Position numbers and translations under genes: made by a program. From Prochilodus magdalenae (lineage: Eukaryota > Chordata > Actinopteri > Characiformes > Prochilodontidae), in the NCBI GenBank assembly GCA_024036415.1, contig JAMWET010002871.1:569001-633000 (forward strand): a stretch of 64,000 bases of DNA, written 5' to 3'. Below the pieces are notes generated by a model, which worked only from the letters and a program-made list of their open reading frames with translations, was not told where the DNA came from and ran no database searches. Shown here piece by piece: positions 11,381-22,800 of the stretch. Every line of letters begins with the position of its first letter. The first letter of the stretch is position 1.

Positions 11381-11874
11381 CCCCCAGCAGAGCCCAAAAA
11401 CCTCATTTATTTGAATGGAAGTCAATGGAACCAGGCGTTTTTCCAAGCAGCTTTGGGCCATTTCTGTTGGTCTGTTCCTCATAAAATTTCCACACAGTGT
11501 AAAAAGCAGCCCATGTGATCAAATGAGGCAGAAAAGTAAAAATCAACAAATATGGAGATACAACGTTTTTCTTTGGACAGCGACAATATGTACCATACAT
11601 GGTCATACCAGACGGGGCTCTAGTTTTGCTGTCTTGCAATGAACTGAATTCTTGCTATATTGGAGGCTTCTACAACTGAAGCTTTCCACTTTGCTGTTGC
11701 TTTTGATAGTTTGCTGCTCATTGTTTTCTGGATCTGTTTGTTGTGGACACTGTCCAGTACTGTCCAGCAAAGCTGTGTAAAGTATTCCTTGGAATGTAAA
11801 AGCTTATTTAAACTGGGTGGCTACAACTATGGATCCTATTTGAAGGGTTAAACTGGTAACCTGCAGTATCTGTT

Positions 11875-12005
11875 ATTAATTTACTCCATCAGTGCACTAA
11901 TAATGTGTTATTAGCATGTTATTAATGCACTATTAATTAGTAATTACATTTAAATAGCATATTAAACTAACAACAATGACTCTAGATTTTTAACAACTTA
12001 GTGTT
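11875..12005 (+). repeat. Detached spacer fragment of the 13-15 kb tandem unit
   Basis: Contains GTGTTATTAGCATGTTATTA, TAATTACATTTAAAT and AATAATGACTC-like motifs in the same order as the spacers at 13160-13320, 13640-13770 and 14180-14320. It is therefore a diverged copy about 1 kb upstream of the array. Confidence 0.7.
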
Positions 12006-12919
12006 TTTTCCTAACTATGTAGTTTATGATATTAGTTTCATAGTCATGGACATGAAAAGTCACAGCATGGGCAAAAACTGATACCCATACCGTTTAGTGG
12101 GGTTATTGTTAGAAATGCATTGTAATGTAATTATACTGTACTGCACATTCCGTAGAGAATTCCTAGCTGAACAGCCACACAGCCATCGCAAATGGCCCGC
12201 GGTCATTAGAAGCTGGCAGCCCAGTGCTGCATGCTTAACGAGATGACCTCGTAAACATGATGGCTTTATGGTCCGAAGCATGTTCTTTCAACCAGTGTCA
12301 CCGCGCACTGCCAAAAAGGGCCGTAATGCGCTACCACCAGGCCTCCGCGAACGGAAAGGTGAACAATGAGCAGAAACGCATCCGCATCAACAGCTACAGG
12401 TTAAACCTGCGCTTCGGCGAAACAGAAGAAGAGCTGAGCGCTCAGCCCAGTGCCTGACAAACGGCAGGCGCGCAAAGCTAATAGTTTAATCCATACATGT
12501 GTTACAGACAGATGACGGCGACTGATGCAGGTTTCTCGATCGCCTCCTCCATCTTAAGCAGAAGAAACACTTTCCCTCGCTCCCCCGGCATGCCATTTGC
12601 ACGTCAGAGCCTCACAATCAGCTGTCAAGGCCTTGAATTGGAGGTTTTAGGCTTTTCGGATCGCTGCTGAAATACGAGGGGCGCGTGATATGCATGCCCA
12701 TGCGCCTCTGTTGCCTCAGCGGAGGAATGCCGGCAAACACACACCAACGTCTAAGCGGCTAATGCCGACGTGAGCGAGGCAGACATTGTGAGAGAGACAG
12801 AGGGATACAGGGGACGGATGAAGAGGGAGAGTTAGTAATCAGCCCAAAGGCAAAGACTATCATAATGCCATTAGAAAGGCCTTTTCTTTTCCCAGGAAAC
12901 ACTTTGGCTTCTACCGACC
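12006..12919. other. Unique, CpG-containing non-coding stretch
   Basis: About 900 bases of unique sequence, GC-richer than its surroundings, especially 12290-12480 and 12520-12780. No gene model is supported. Candidate regulatory sequence by composition and lack of repeats only. Confidence 0.35.
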
Positions 12920-13787
12920 GCGGAAAACAACATGGCAGCCGAGCACAGATGAGCAGGGAACCTGTCAATGGATCATAATCAATCACAAGGTACGGCAGGA
13001 CGACAGGAAACACGGCACGTCCACTCGGGAACAGGTAGAGCTAAACAAATGATCCCACTTCTGCCAACATCGCAGAAACGTGCGGCTGATTAAACCTCCG
13101 GGGAAGGAGAATTCTGCCACTTTCAGACGGAAACATGAAAACTGTTGGTCATTTACTGAAATAAGAGACTATTCATGTGTTATTAGCATGTTATTAATGC
13201 ATTATTAATGCATACATTTGTTATCACTAGTAATGACATTTAAATTGGTTAGTACAATAACAATAATGACTCTCAAGGACTCATAGACTTTCCCCTGAAG
13301 TCTTTAGCTTAGTGTTTGTATGTATATATATATATACATATATAACTTCTGATATTACTGGCCAAATCCAGAAATGAATATAGATTCTAGTGACAGCAGA
13401 AAACAACATGGCAGCAAAACACAGACGAGACGAGGGAAAGTTGTCAATGGATCATAATCAATCACAAGGTACACGGCACGTCCACTCGGATACAGGTGGA
13501 GTTAAACAAATGAACCCACTTCTGGCAACATCGCAGAAACGTGCGGCTGATTAAACCTCCGGGGAAGGAGAATTCTGCTCAGACGTTCAGACGGAAACAA
13601 ACTGTTGGTCATTTACTGAAATAAGAGACTATTAATGTGTTATTAGCATGTTATTAATGCATTATTAATGCATTCTTTTGCCATCAGTAGTAATTACATT
13701 TAAATTGGTTAGTACAATAACAATAATGACCATCAAGGACTCATAGACTTTCCCCTAAGTCTTTAGCTTAGTGTTTGAATGTATGTA

Positions 13788-13808
13788 TAAATAAATAAAT
13801 AAATAAAT

Positions 13809-13873
<65 letters not shown>
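13788..13873. repeat. Microsatellites (AAAT)n and (TA)n in spacer 2
   Basis: AAAT units at 13788-13808 and about 28 TA units at 13818-13873, in the second spacer of the tandem duplication. The corresponding point in spacer 1 (about 13320-13340) has only a short TA run, and spacer 3 has an even longer one. Confidence 0.95.
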
Positions 13874-13878
<5 letters not shown>

Positions 13879-14322
13879 TCTGATATTACTGGCCAAATCC
13901 AGCAATGAATATAGCTTCTAGTGACAGCAGAAAACAACATGGCAGCAAAACACAGACGAGACGAGGGAAAGTTGTCAATGAATCAATCACAAGGTACGGC
14001 AGGACAACAGGAAATCACGGCACGTCCAGCCGGGAAACAGGTAGAGCTAAACAAATGATCCCACTTCTGGCAACATCGCAGAAACATGCGGCTGATTAAA
14101 CCTCCGGGGGAAGGAGAATTCCGCTCAGACGTTCAAAAGAAAAAAAAGAAATTGTTGGTCTTTTACTGAAATAGGGACTATTAGTGTGTTATTAGCATGT
14201 TATTAATGCATTATTAATGCATAAATGTATTATTACTAGTAATTACATTTAAATTGGTGAATAAAATAACAATAATGACTCAAAACCTTTAAGGACTATC
14301 CCCTCAAGCCTTTAGCTTAGTG

Positions 14323-14574
<252 letters not shown>

Positions 14575-14575
14575 C

Positions 14576-14827
14576 ATCGTCATTGTCAATAGAAATAGGT
14601 ATCTCCAAAATGGCAACTTCACAGGAGAGGCCAAAAACCTCTTTCAATTTGAATGGAAGTCAATGGAACCAGACGTCTTTCCAAGCTGTTTTGGACCATT
14701 TCTGTTGGTCCAATTTTTTTGAAAGTTCCACACAGTGTAAACAGCAGCTCATGTGATCAAATCATGCATAAAAGTAAAAATCAACAAAAAATGGAGATAC
14801 ATGTTTTTCTTTGGACAGCGACGATAT
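14576..14827 (+). mobile_element. MITE (ATATCG family), near full length
   Basis: A 252-bp copy. The left end is somewhat decayed (ATCGTCATTGTCAATAG, then GGTATCTCCA). The right end is well kept (GGAGATACATG, TTTTTCTTTGGACAGCG, ACGATAT). It sits in the third spacer of the tandem duplication and is absent from the other spacers, so it inserted after duplication or was lost elsewhere. Confidence 0.8.
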
Positions 14828-15125
14828 ATAAGTTCTGCTATTAGTTTCACAGTCTGCGATATGAGAAATTACCACATGGACAAATCCAGAAATGATTTAG
14901 TTTCCAGTGACAGCAGAAAACAACATGGCAGCAAACCACAGACGAGACGAGGGAAAGTTGTCAATGGATCATAATCAATCACAAGGTACGGCAGGACGAC
15001 AGGAAACACGGCACGTCCACTCGGGAACAGGCAGAGCTAAACAAATGATCCCACTTCTGGCAACATCGCAGAAACGTGCGGCTGATTAAACCTCCGGGGA
15101 AGGAGAATTCTACCACTTTCAGACG

Positions 15126-15912
15126 GAGAAGGAGGCTACAATCATTCCGTAAGACGGTGAGGGGTGGTGTTCGTCAGAGCAGTGCAATCTTTCATAAGCA
15201 TTATGATGCGACGAGACTGCTTTGTTCTGGGTGGGAAAGAAAACAGGTTGGGTTTCATATAGGATAAATTGGATACGTCCATCTCCTCTGACGCACTCGT
15301 TACTTTAACCTTCCTCATGAGGCTTCAATAAAACTACCGTCAAAGCCAGGCTCGTATCAGCCCAGCCCTCACAATGCCTGATATTCAAATGGCGAGAACA
15401 GAAGCCGCTCGGATGCACAACAAGGGCTGCAGCCACTGTGTAAATTGGTTCGGAAGAGTGCCTTAGCTTCCTGCTGCCTCGGCTCTAGTGAAAGGACGCA
15501 TTTCCTAAGAGCATCCTTCCTTTGTGCGCTTGCTTCCTCTATCTATACAACCCACCCCCATCAGGAAGCTTGGTTTGCTCAATGCTCTGGGTCAGCTACA
15601 ACATACCCTCAGGCGTACTTCTCTTCACTGGCCTGCGCTAGTGTCAAGAGCTCACATGCAGTGGTCTCATTGGCTGGTCGAGGGGTCATTCACCTTCAGC
15701 AATGAATGTTTCCAACTGCAGCTCCAGCCCCTGGCAATACAAATCCCAACCACAGGTCCATCTCTGAATACAGCCCAACTCTGGTTCTGTCCATCTCCAA
15801 CACCCATATATTCATCCGTGGCTTCTAGTATCTATCCCCAGCTCCAAAAACTAAATAACGTCCTCCATCCTCAACCAGAAGCTGGCTTTGTAGACTCCCA
15901 AGCTCAGATGCA
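15126..15912. other. Unique non-coding stretch
   Basis: About 790 bases without recognised repeats. It holds open frames on the plus strand (15445-15705, 15524-15934) without domain similarity or convincing splice sites. Intron 2 of the unc5a-like gene if the exon at 16244 is read correctly. Confidence 0.35.
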
Positions 15913-16192
15913 TGGTTCCCAAACCTGGTCCTGAAGATCTTTCCCTGTTGTAATAGACCTATGCAACTAATCAGCTAGTTAACCAGCTATTAACCAGCTA
16001 GTTAAGCTTTTAATGAACCCAAAACATGAAGCTACTAGTTCAGGACCTCCAGTCCTGGGCACCCACTGCCATTCCCTGTCCCACCAAGCTTTTAAGGAAC
16101 TGGATCAGGTGCATTTGGGGTAGAAGACTACCTGAAATCTTAAATATCCAGTGAGATCCTAGGACTAGTTTTAAAAACCGCTGCCCTAGACA
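15913..16192. repeat. Dispersed teleost repeat
   Basis: Has the phrases TTCCCAAACCTGGTCCTGAAG, ACTAATCAGCTAGTTAA, CAGGACCTCCAGTCCTGG and TTTTAAAAACCGCTGCCCTAG. These are characteristic of a fish dispersed repeat often written as overdone-looking English-like runs of CTGGTCCT. A related segment is at 19931-20090. It ends about 50 bases from the exon donor. Confidence 0.5.
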
Positions 16193-16235
16193 AAAACCTG
16201 GCACGCTGGCACAACCTACATCGCAAACCTGAGGG

Positions 16236-16243
16236 AGCTGTAC
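16236..16243 (-). promoter_or_regulatory. 5' splice donor of the unc5a exon
   Basis: On the minus strand the exon end reads ACAG followed by GTACAGCT. GT immediately after the last exon base fits the CAG|GTRNG consensus. The split codon is left with one base, giving phase 1. Confidence 0.8.
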
Positions 16244-16465
16244 CTGTAGCAGCGTCAACGGTGCGCTCGATCAAGTGGTCGTCTTGATGGACCCACTCTC
16301 CGTTGCACTTGAAGTAAATCTGCGTAGCAGGCGTCGAGCGGCAGGTGAGAGTGACCGGCTTGTTCTTCACAATGTAAACATCATCCGGCTCCACCAGGAA
16401 ATGAGGCAACAGATCCGAGAAGGCAGCGGGGAGTGGATGCGTCACCGTGGCAGCGTGTTCTCCAC
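16244..16465 (-). CDS. unc5a: UNC5A-like netrin receptor, exon 2 (Ig domain 1 start)
   Basis: A 222-nt internal exon: two bases, 73 codons and one base, phase 1 at both ends. Without stops it encodes a linker, then [38 protein letters not shown] and a DDHLIER segment. This is the start of the first immunoglobulin domain of UNC5 receptors. The cysteines in LTCRS and FKCNGEW are the conserved ones. The pattern ATV-x(2)-P-x-P-x(3)[10 protein letters not shown] and the DHxIER ending match vertebrate UNC5A better than UNC5B, C or D. UNC5 proteins are single-pass netrin-1 receptors with two Ig and two thrombospondin domains, ZU5, UPA and a death domain. They mediate repulsive axon guidance and dependence-receptor signalling. 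Exons 1 and 3 were not found. The family assignment is firm. The paralogue assignment (including possible teleost a/b duplicates) is from recalled sequence. Confidence 0.9.
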
Positions 16466-16500
16466 CTGCGATGGGAAAAGAGAAGAGAAAGACGAGTGTT
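16466..16500 (-). promoter_or_regulatory. 3' splice acceptor and pyrimidine tract of the unc5a exon
   Basis: Read on the minus strand, CTCGTCTTTCTCTTCTC is followed by TTTTCCCATCGCAG directly before the exon. This is a strong polypyrimidine tract with a CAG acceptor, which supports the exon boundary at 16465. Confidence 0.8.
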
Positions 16501-19500
16501 GAAAGGGACAGCTGATGCACTTTTGGACAGCAGACCAGCAGAAGACGTAGTGCCCATTGCGGGTAGGTGTAATGAGCAGGGATAATGAGACTACCGAATC
16601 TGATACTCCAGAAAGCCCATGGCGGGGTAGATTGGGTTTGACACACAGACGCTCGTGATGAAGGAAACTGTGCCGTCATATTTGACGAGACAGGACAGAC
16701 TGCTAACCGCAGATGATGAAATAAAGCCGGGGTGCCGGTGAGCCTGGTCGCCAGGGGTTTTTGAGAAAGCGCCTTTATGAAGCGCCGCTGTGTGTGGCAC
16801 AGGCTTGTGTTTCTTGATGAGTTCGGTGTTTAGGAGTATTTCGATCCCCCTGTCCGCCGCACTCCGTACCGACAAATGAGAGACGCATGCACACACAAAG
16901 GAAAAGAGAGAAAGAGAGAGAGAGAGCAAGAGAAAGAGTCCTCCCTTGTTAACAGGCAGAGTAAAAGGCTTGTGAGTAGTATGGCCTTGTCAGGCTTTGC
17001 CCGAAGCGGTTCTGAAGCCCATCTCTGCTCTCTCTCCGTTGTTAATCACAGGCTTTTAAGATCAGAGCTGATGGACCGCAGGCCATAAATCCCCCCTCAC
17101 TCAGTGACCACAGCACTTCAAAAACCACGCTGGCTGGGCCGCGATTCCGCAGCTTTAACTCGGCTCTCATTACGGCCCGGCTGAACAGACACATAACTTG
17201 CTAGCGTCTCTGACTGACAGCTGGTGTCACAAACAGCCTGTGTTACGAGCCAAATCACAAGGCTCTTTATCTGATCCGGTCTTGATAGCGTAATGGTGGT
17301 TTGATAGCGGTGCGGTATAAAGGGCTACCTTCTATGGGATCCGAAACGACGCTTTCTGGCGACGGCGGGGGGGGGCGGTTGCCGATTACCGAACTGCCCT
17401 CCCTGCTTCCGCATGATTCACAAGCGGAGCTCGTGACTCTAAACTCTAAAGTCATTGTTTCAGAGGCGACTGCCGAGACATAACGGCTAGGCGGTGCTTT
17501 GACCCCCTGCAATGTGCGAGAGAGTGATTCTTCTGGGCACAGCGGAGACAAACAGCACCCTATCAGTAATTCCGTTGCTTCATTTGTTAGGCGCAGTGTT
17601 TTCTCTGCTCCTGGTAATTAAGAACGAATTGCTAATTCATCCCTTTCCACCCACATTGCAGAACAATCAGGCATCCGTGTTTACTTCCTTTTCAATCCGA
17701 AGGCCTGCGCGTTCAGCCTGCACCGCTCCACCCGTGTGGCGCTCCACAACAACTAACCTTAAACGGCCCTCAGGAAGCAAACTCCAAATAGCTAACAAAG
17801 CCCAAATCCATTTCAAAAGGGAACTATTGATTACGGAGCCTCGTTTTGCCACTCCACATTTACCTGGCTCTGTGTAAAGTGGAAAAATGGATCAACTCTT
17901 AAAACTTCTCGAGTGTGGCCGTGACATTTTGACTGCTTTCAAACAGGGGCGGATGTCGCGGGCGAGCGACGGCGTCGAAAAAGCTCATTTAAACCCTCTT
18001 GCAACAACACAGCCTGTTTGGATGGCGGAGTTTGAACTAAATCTCCCGCCTCGACCTCAAAACATTTTAGCGCTATGCTAGCCCAATGCTAATCCAATCC
18101 GATAATCCGGTATGGCATCCTCCATCAACATGTATAGCCCCCGGGGTAGGCCGAGTGCAATCTCTCCTAATTAAAGAACGGGGCTAGCGCTGACCTTTCC
18201 GCTCACCTTATCATTCTAGCGAGCTGCGTCCAGGTCAGTATACGGTTCTAGCCCGTCTTGATAAACAGCCGCGTCTTAAGGCATTAGCCTTTAGGCCTCA
18301 GTGTCGAAACACACGTCACATTAATACCTCTCCTCCCGTTCCCTTCCGTCATCCCGCGTGGTGTGCTGAGTTGCTAATTCATCAGATTGAAATGTGGCGA
18401 GGAATCCGAGCGGCGGCCATTGAACCCCCGCTAATGTATCGTGTCCGTGTTTAACTCTTAATGAAAACTAAATGTTCTGTGTCCAATGAAAGTCATACAT
18501 CACTTACTGCTTTCTGTCTCATTTTCCCGTAACCTCCCCCCAAGCCTCTTCCCACCTACACACAAACACACGTTTAGTGCAGTAACGCAAAAAGGAATTC
18601 ATCGCTAACAGCTCTTTCTGGCATTCCGAGGAAGGCGCTGCATAAATCCATACAAATACATTAACCTGCTCCACCTACACCAGGCAGGAGAAACGCATTA
18701 CAGGAAGGTTAAGAGAAGTACAATTAAGACATCCACCTCATCTCAAAAACGCCTTTCATTAACCCAAAGCTGAGCTCTCGCTGGATGTGGTCTACTTAAT
18801 GAGTCCTAATTTGGTGCCATGATGATTGCCATTAGCTCTCCAGGGTGACCTTTGCTATTGCCACTCGATTGGAAACAAGACAGCTCCCTAAACCTACGGG
18901 CAGAACCAGAACACATGCCTTGCGGGTGAAGGCATTGGTGCTGCTCTCTCACCGTCTTACAGGGCTTTGCCATTCCTGGTTGCCAGAGGAGAGCCTTGCA
19001 TCCGCAAACAGGAAACCAGCAAACAGTGAAGGCCCATTTTGCACAGCTTCCACAGCTCTAAACTCCAACGTACTTGAAGTTACAGTAGAGAATAGCTCCC
19101 GGGCAGCTAACCCTACTTGGGTTATTCCAATAAGGAATCGGAATTCCAATAAATACGGCATTAATGCTTAATAATTCCTGCATCTTTCTGGAGAAACCAA
19201 GTCAGAATTGCTCAAATGGTTGAGGTGGTGATAGGAACCAGACATCAGATGAGATGGTTCAAGCTACTTTGAATGATGGCACAGTATAAAAGTAGTTATA
19301 AGGTATCATTTTTTTTTTTTAGGAAACCATACATGGCGGCGGTAGTGCCAATAGGGAAACATAGTGCTATAGACGAAAGCTCTTCTATCCAACCAGCAGC
19401 AGAGCACTGGCTAAAGCAAATTCAACTTGATGGAACGCTGCACTACTAGCTCCACAGTTCCAGACAGCCGACCCATACACATTGTGAACAACAAATAAGA

Positions 19501-19930
19501 TATATGGAGGTTAGAAAACTGAACTAACTGCCATTTGGACAAATATGTGGGAATAAACGGCTCTTATTGATTTACCCCCCTGTCTGAAACGCCGTGCTTC
19601 CTGTGAATGCTAGTCTAAATGTTTTCCTTTTGATGCATTTGAGGCATTATCTTAACAAATGCAAGGCACTTTCCTATCGTAACTCACATGGAGCAGCCTT
19701 CAGTGTATGTAATAACTCAGGAGTATCTTTTATTAGCTCCTTAAAGATGACAATTCCACACATACTAGACAACGGCCATCATAGCCGTTTGAATAGAAAT
19801 GGCTGAAAATGTACTTTATTCAAAAAGAGCCCCCAACCAAATCCCAAAACCCTGCTTAAAAAATGACCAGCCGGAAAAACTGAGACGGGGCCAATACGCT
19901 TCTGCATAACCACTGCCAAAATAATGTCGC
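16466..19930. other. Unique intronic flank 5' of the unc5a exon
   Basis: About 3.4 kb almost free of recognised repeats, apart from a GA-rich run near 16895-16940 and a short poly-G at 17365-17380. Several subregions have mixed composition with homeobox-like TAATTA and GC-rich motifs (for example 17230-17500 and 18060-18480). Relative to the minus-strand gene this is the 3' part of intron 1. I regard it as the best place to look for conserved enhancers near the exon. No coding evidence. Confidence 0.4.
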
Positions 19931-20090
19931 CCTGCTCTGCAGGTTTAAGTGCTTTTCCTGCTCTTGACACACCTAATCCAACTAATCAGCTAATTAAGAA
20001 CCCCTCACTGAGCTGGAGTAGGTGTATTAGAGCAGGGGGAGCACTAGAGCAAGGGGCCTCTGGACAAGAGCTGGAAAACATCGGTCCAAA
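19931..20090. repeat. Dispersed teleost repeat
   Basis: Contains CTGCTCTTGACACACCTAAT, CCAACTAATCAGCTAATTAA and GTGTATTAGAGCAGGG, in the order of a common fish dispersed element also seen at 15913-16192. Ends are not defined. Confidence 0.5.
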
Positions 20091-20374
20091 TACACAAGAC
20101 ACAGTGGCGAATAATCAAAGACGTGTTTTCTTATAGCACTAGCCTCTGCAGAGAAAGAAGAAAGTGCATCATGACCTCTGCAGTTACACCATGTAAACAG
20201 AGGGAGAGAACAGCGAGTCAAGGCACGGACAATAAGAAAAGAAGATGGCTAGAATACATGGAGCCTGCATCAGAATCAATGGGGAGTCATATACACTGTC
20301 TCTCGGAACTTTATAACCGCTGGTGATTCTCAGTTGGATTGCACTATTACAGTCTATGTATTAGTGCAATGCTG

Positions 20375-20599
20375 GTAGGACTAACCAGACGCACGCAGAG
20401 TCAAAAGGGCAATAGGAGGGCAATATAAACGAGCAGCAGCCAAAACATCCGAGGCACAACAAAGGGATAACCAAAGCCGAAAACCACAACCAGTCCAAAG
20501 AAGGGTCAAACCAGGCAAACAGAGCAACAGGGACACAGGGACGATCAGGTGCAGGGGAAGCAATACCTCAAGACTAAACAAGGGAAACAGGGACATATA
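20375..20599. repeat. Probable dispersed repeat, class unknown
   Basis: Purine-rich text with many AACAGGG, AAACCAC and GGTCAAACCAGGCAAAC motifs, resembling the AAACAGG-rich tails of common fish repeats. The region 62370-62690 has the same style. The Tc1-like element starting at 20600 abuts it, which would fit insertion into an older repeat. Weakly supported. Confidence 0.35.
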
Positions 20600-21438
20600 C
20601 AGTGGGGTGTGAAAGTTTGGGCAGCGTTGTTCATTTTCCTGATTTACCTTTATGAAGCATTGATTGTTTGGATAAAAAAAAATCCATTAAATATATCATA
20701 TAGGGGACAAACACAGTGATATCTGAGAAGTGAAATGAAGTTTATATGATTTACAGAAAGTGTGCAATAAGTGGTTAAACAAAAGTAGGCAGGTGCATAC
20801 ATTTGGGCACTGTTGTCATTTTATTGATTTCAAAACCTTTAGAACTAATTATTGGAACTCAGATTTGGTTTGGTAAGTTCAGTGACCCTTGACCTCCACA
20901 CACAGGTGACTCCAATTATGAGAAAGGGTATTTAAGGGGGCAATTGTAAGTTTTTCTCCTCTTTGCATCTTCTGTGAAGAGTCGCAGCATGGGAGTCTCA
21001 AAACGACTTTCAAATGACCTGAAAACAAAGACTGTTCACCGTCATGGTTTAGGGGAAGGATACAGAAAGCTGTCCTAGAGATTTCAGCTTTCAGTCTCCA
21101 CTGTGAGAAACATTGTGAGAAAATGGAAGACCACAGGCACAGTTCAAGTCAAGGCTCGAAGTGGCAGACCAAGAAAAATCTGGAATAAACAGAAGCGAAG
21201 GATGTTGAGAACAGTCAGAGTCAACCCACAGACCAGCACCAAAGACCTACAACATGATCTTGCTGCTGATGGAGTCACTGTGCATCGTTCAACTATTCGG
21301 TGCACTTTACACAAGGAGATGCTGTATGGGAGAGTGATGCAGAGGAAGCCTTTTCTCCGCCCACATCACAAACAGAGCCGCTTTATAAAGGAAAATCAGG
21401 AAAATTAACAAGGGTGACCAAACTTTCGCACCCCACTG
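20600..21438 (+). mobile_element. Tc1-like element, internally deleted, 839 bp
   Basis: Starts CAGTGGGGTGTGAAAGTTTG and ends AAACTTTCGCACCCCACTG, a clear terminal inverted repeat, with TA on both sides. The interior encodes only the DNA-binding half of a transposase from 20989 to about 21408. It includes RKWKTTGTVQVKARSGRPRK and a Trp-less start, with a stop at about 21076. The DDE catalytic domain is deleted and the 3' repeat follows directly. This is another non-autonomous derivative, of a family different from 10133-10668. Confidence 0.9.
20989..21408 (+). pseudogene. Tc1 transposase N-terminal half, one in-frame stop
   Basis: Begins MGVSKRLSNDLKTKTVHRHG, typical of Tc1 family starts. An in-frame TAG (about 21076) interrupts the first helix-turn-helix. 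The frame then continues through STVRNIVRKWKTTGT and the GRPR linker, and the segment homologous to NPQTSTKDLQHDL, to a stop at 21408. The catalytic half is absent, so the gene is non-functional. Confidence 0.82.
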
Positions 21439-21799
21439 TATATATATATATATATATATATACAAAGAAAAAAGGAGAAACAGGTGGTAAGTGATTGGTC
21501 TGTGGAGAGCATGTGACCATGACATCACTGAATGGGGCATTCTGGGGTCTGCAGTTGGTAGGAGTGGTTGAACCAAGTGGAAAACCTGCAAGTGTGACAT
21601 ACATACACCTTGTATGCTAATGAATTTATTACTTACTTTATTACATGGTTACATGAATATTACTTACATGCTTATTACTCTTGTAAACAAGTGCATATCT
21701 CCTCTTATCGAATTACATATGTGTAACAACTCCTCTGAGTGTAACGGAGGAACAGCATTATGAGAGTATATACCGCGGATTATCACTGTACGACGACAA
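21439..21799. other. Short (TA)n run and non-coding spacer
   Basis: TA units at 21439-21461 adjoin the Tc1 element's TA target site, so the insertion was probably into a TA repeat. Beyond it I see nothing identifiable. Confidence 0.5.
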
Positions 21800-21990
21800 A
21801 CTTCATTTTTATTAATTTTTGTTTTGGCAGCTTCTCTTTCCTCTGTGCGAAAAACTCATGATGAATGGAGCAATAGAAAGGCTTCTTTCGTCTGGTTTCA
21901 TTGACTTACATTAGAGTTAAATGTGGTGAGTGCCCTCTCCTGTAAAGTTGCCATTTTGGAGATACCTGTTTTTCTTTAAACAGCCATGAT
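21800..21990 (-). mobile_element. MITE (ATATCG family), partial reversed copy
   Basis: Right part reads TGTAAAGTTGCCATTTTGGA, GATACCTGTTTTTCTTTAAA, matching the reversed left end of the family. The interior GTCTGGTTTCATTGACTT corresponds to the conserved TCAATGGAACCAGAC core. The far end is too diverged to place accurately. Confidence 0.6.
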
Positions 21991-22390
21991 TTACACTGGG
22001 TCTGCACAGGAAGAGCCAAATACAACTGTACTGTAATCTATCTGTAACAGTGCAGATGCATCATCAGTAGTCCCAATCCTGTGCCATGTAGGGTTAATGT
22101 GTTATGACCCAGTTAAAGATGTCAGTAAAGTAGCTAAATAAAGAACGACGACCTGTAAATGTTCTGCAAACATCTGGACTACCTGCAAACATCTGGATAT
22201 TCTCTGCAACGAACTATCTCAACACAGTCTTGTTATGTTGAGCTGTAAATGCCATTTGGAAATGCTAGCTGGCCTTTATGAAGCAGGAACACTTCAGGAT
22301 AAATGAACTAATAGAAATGGCCCAACATTTCTTGGAGTAAAGCTTCATAACAGTAGCGTACATGAGATTTAATGACATCTCCATTTCCTT
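21991..22390. other. Non-coding spacer
   Basis: About 400 bases with no recognised feature. Confidence 0.35.
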
Positions 22391-22800
22391 CAATCTATTA
22401 CGACTAGAAGAAGATGATCAAGGACGGTGGAAAAACGTGGATATGCAGATGATACAACACACAACATAGTGGGGGATCTGGAGCACCTGAAGACCTAAAG
22501 GATAAACGATGGAACTTAAGCTCAGTATGAAGAAGACTAAGGTTATGACAAGAGGAAGGAATGCCATCTTTACTATTGATGGAGAAGATGTGGAAATGGT
22601 GGACAGTTTTTCCTTATTCGACCAATCATTAACAACCGAGAATCCAGCACTCGGGAAACACAATGCTGATTGGCACTTGCAGAACAAGCACCTTCAGCAA
22701 TGATTTCTCTCTATAGACTGAAATCTGAACTGTCCAGGCTTTGGTCCAGACTAAGTTATGTAATAACTAAAGTTGATGGATCTTCAACCAAGTTCTCACT
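22391..22800 (+). pseudogene. Non-LTR retrotransposon reverse transcriptase relic
   Basis: At 22439-22456 the frame gives G-YADD-T (YADD at 22442-22453), the catalytic palm motif of reverse transcriptases. Shortly after, from 22509, comes MELKLSMKKTKVMTRG, then TIDGEDVEMVDSF, the order seen in LINE reverse transcriptases of the RTE/BovB-like kind. Stops and frameshifts separate these segments and no endonuclease domain is seen. The family assignment is moderate. Confidence 0.72.

Larger units (their letters stand above)
10960..11589 (+). mobile_element. MITE (ATATCG family), split by SINE-type insertions
   Basis: Left end 10960-11012 carries ATATCGCCGATGTCCAAAG followed by AAACAGGTATCTCCA. 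Right end 11387-11589 finishes with GGAGATACAACG, TTTTTCTTTGGACAGCG and ACAATAT, the reverse complement of the left end. Terminal inverted repeats are thus about 33 bases. The interior is homologous to 14576-14827, 29470-29692 and others. The two halves are separated by about 370 bases of SINE-like sequence. No transposase is encoded. The superfamily is not assignable by eye. Confidence 0.78.

Noticed and set aside
11415..11642. Repeated frame beginning MEVNGTRR seen in several places (also 14653 and, reversed, 49058)
   Set aside because: The frame recurs because it lies in copies of one MITE. It is not conserved in full, has no start context and carries no domain.
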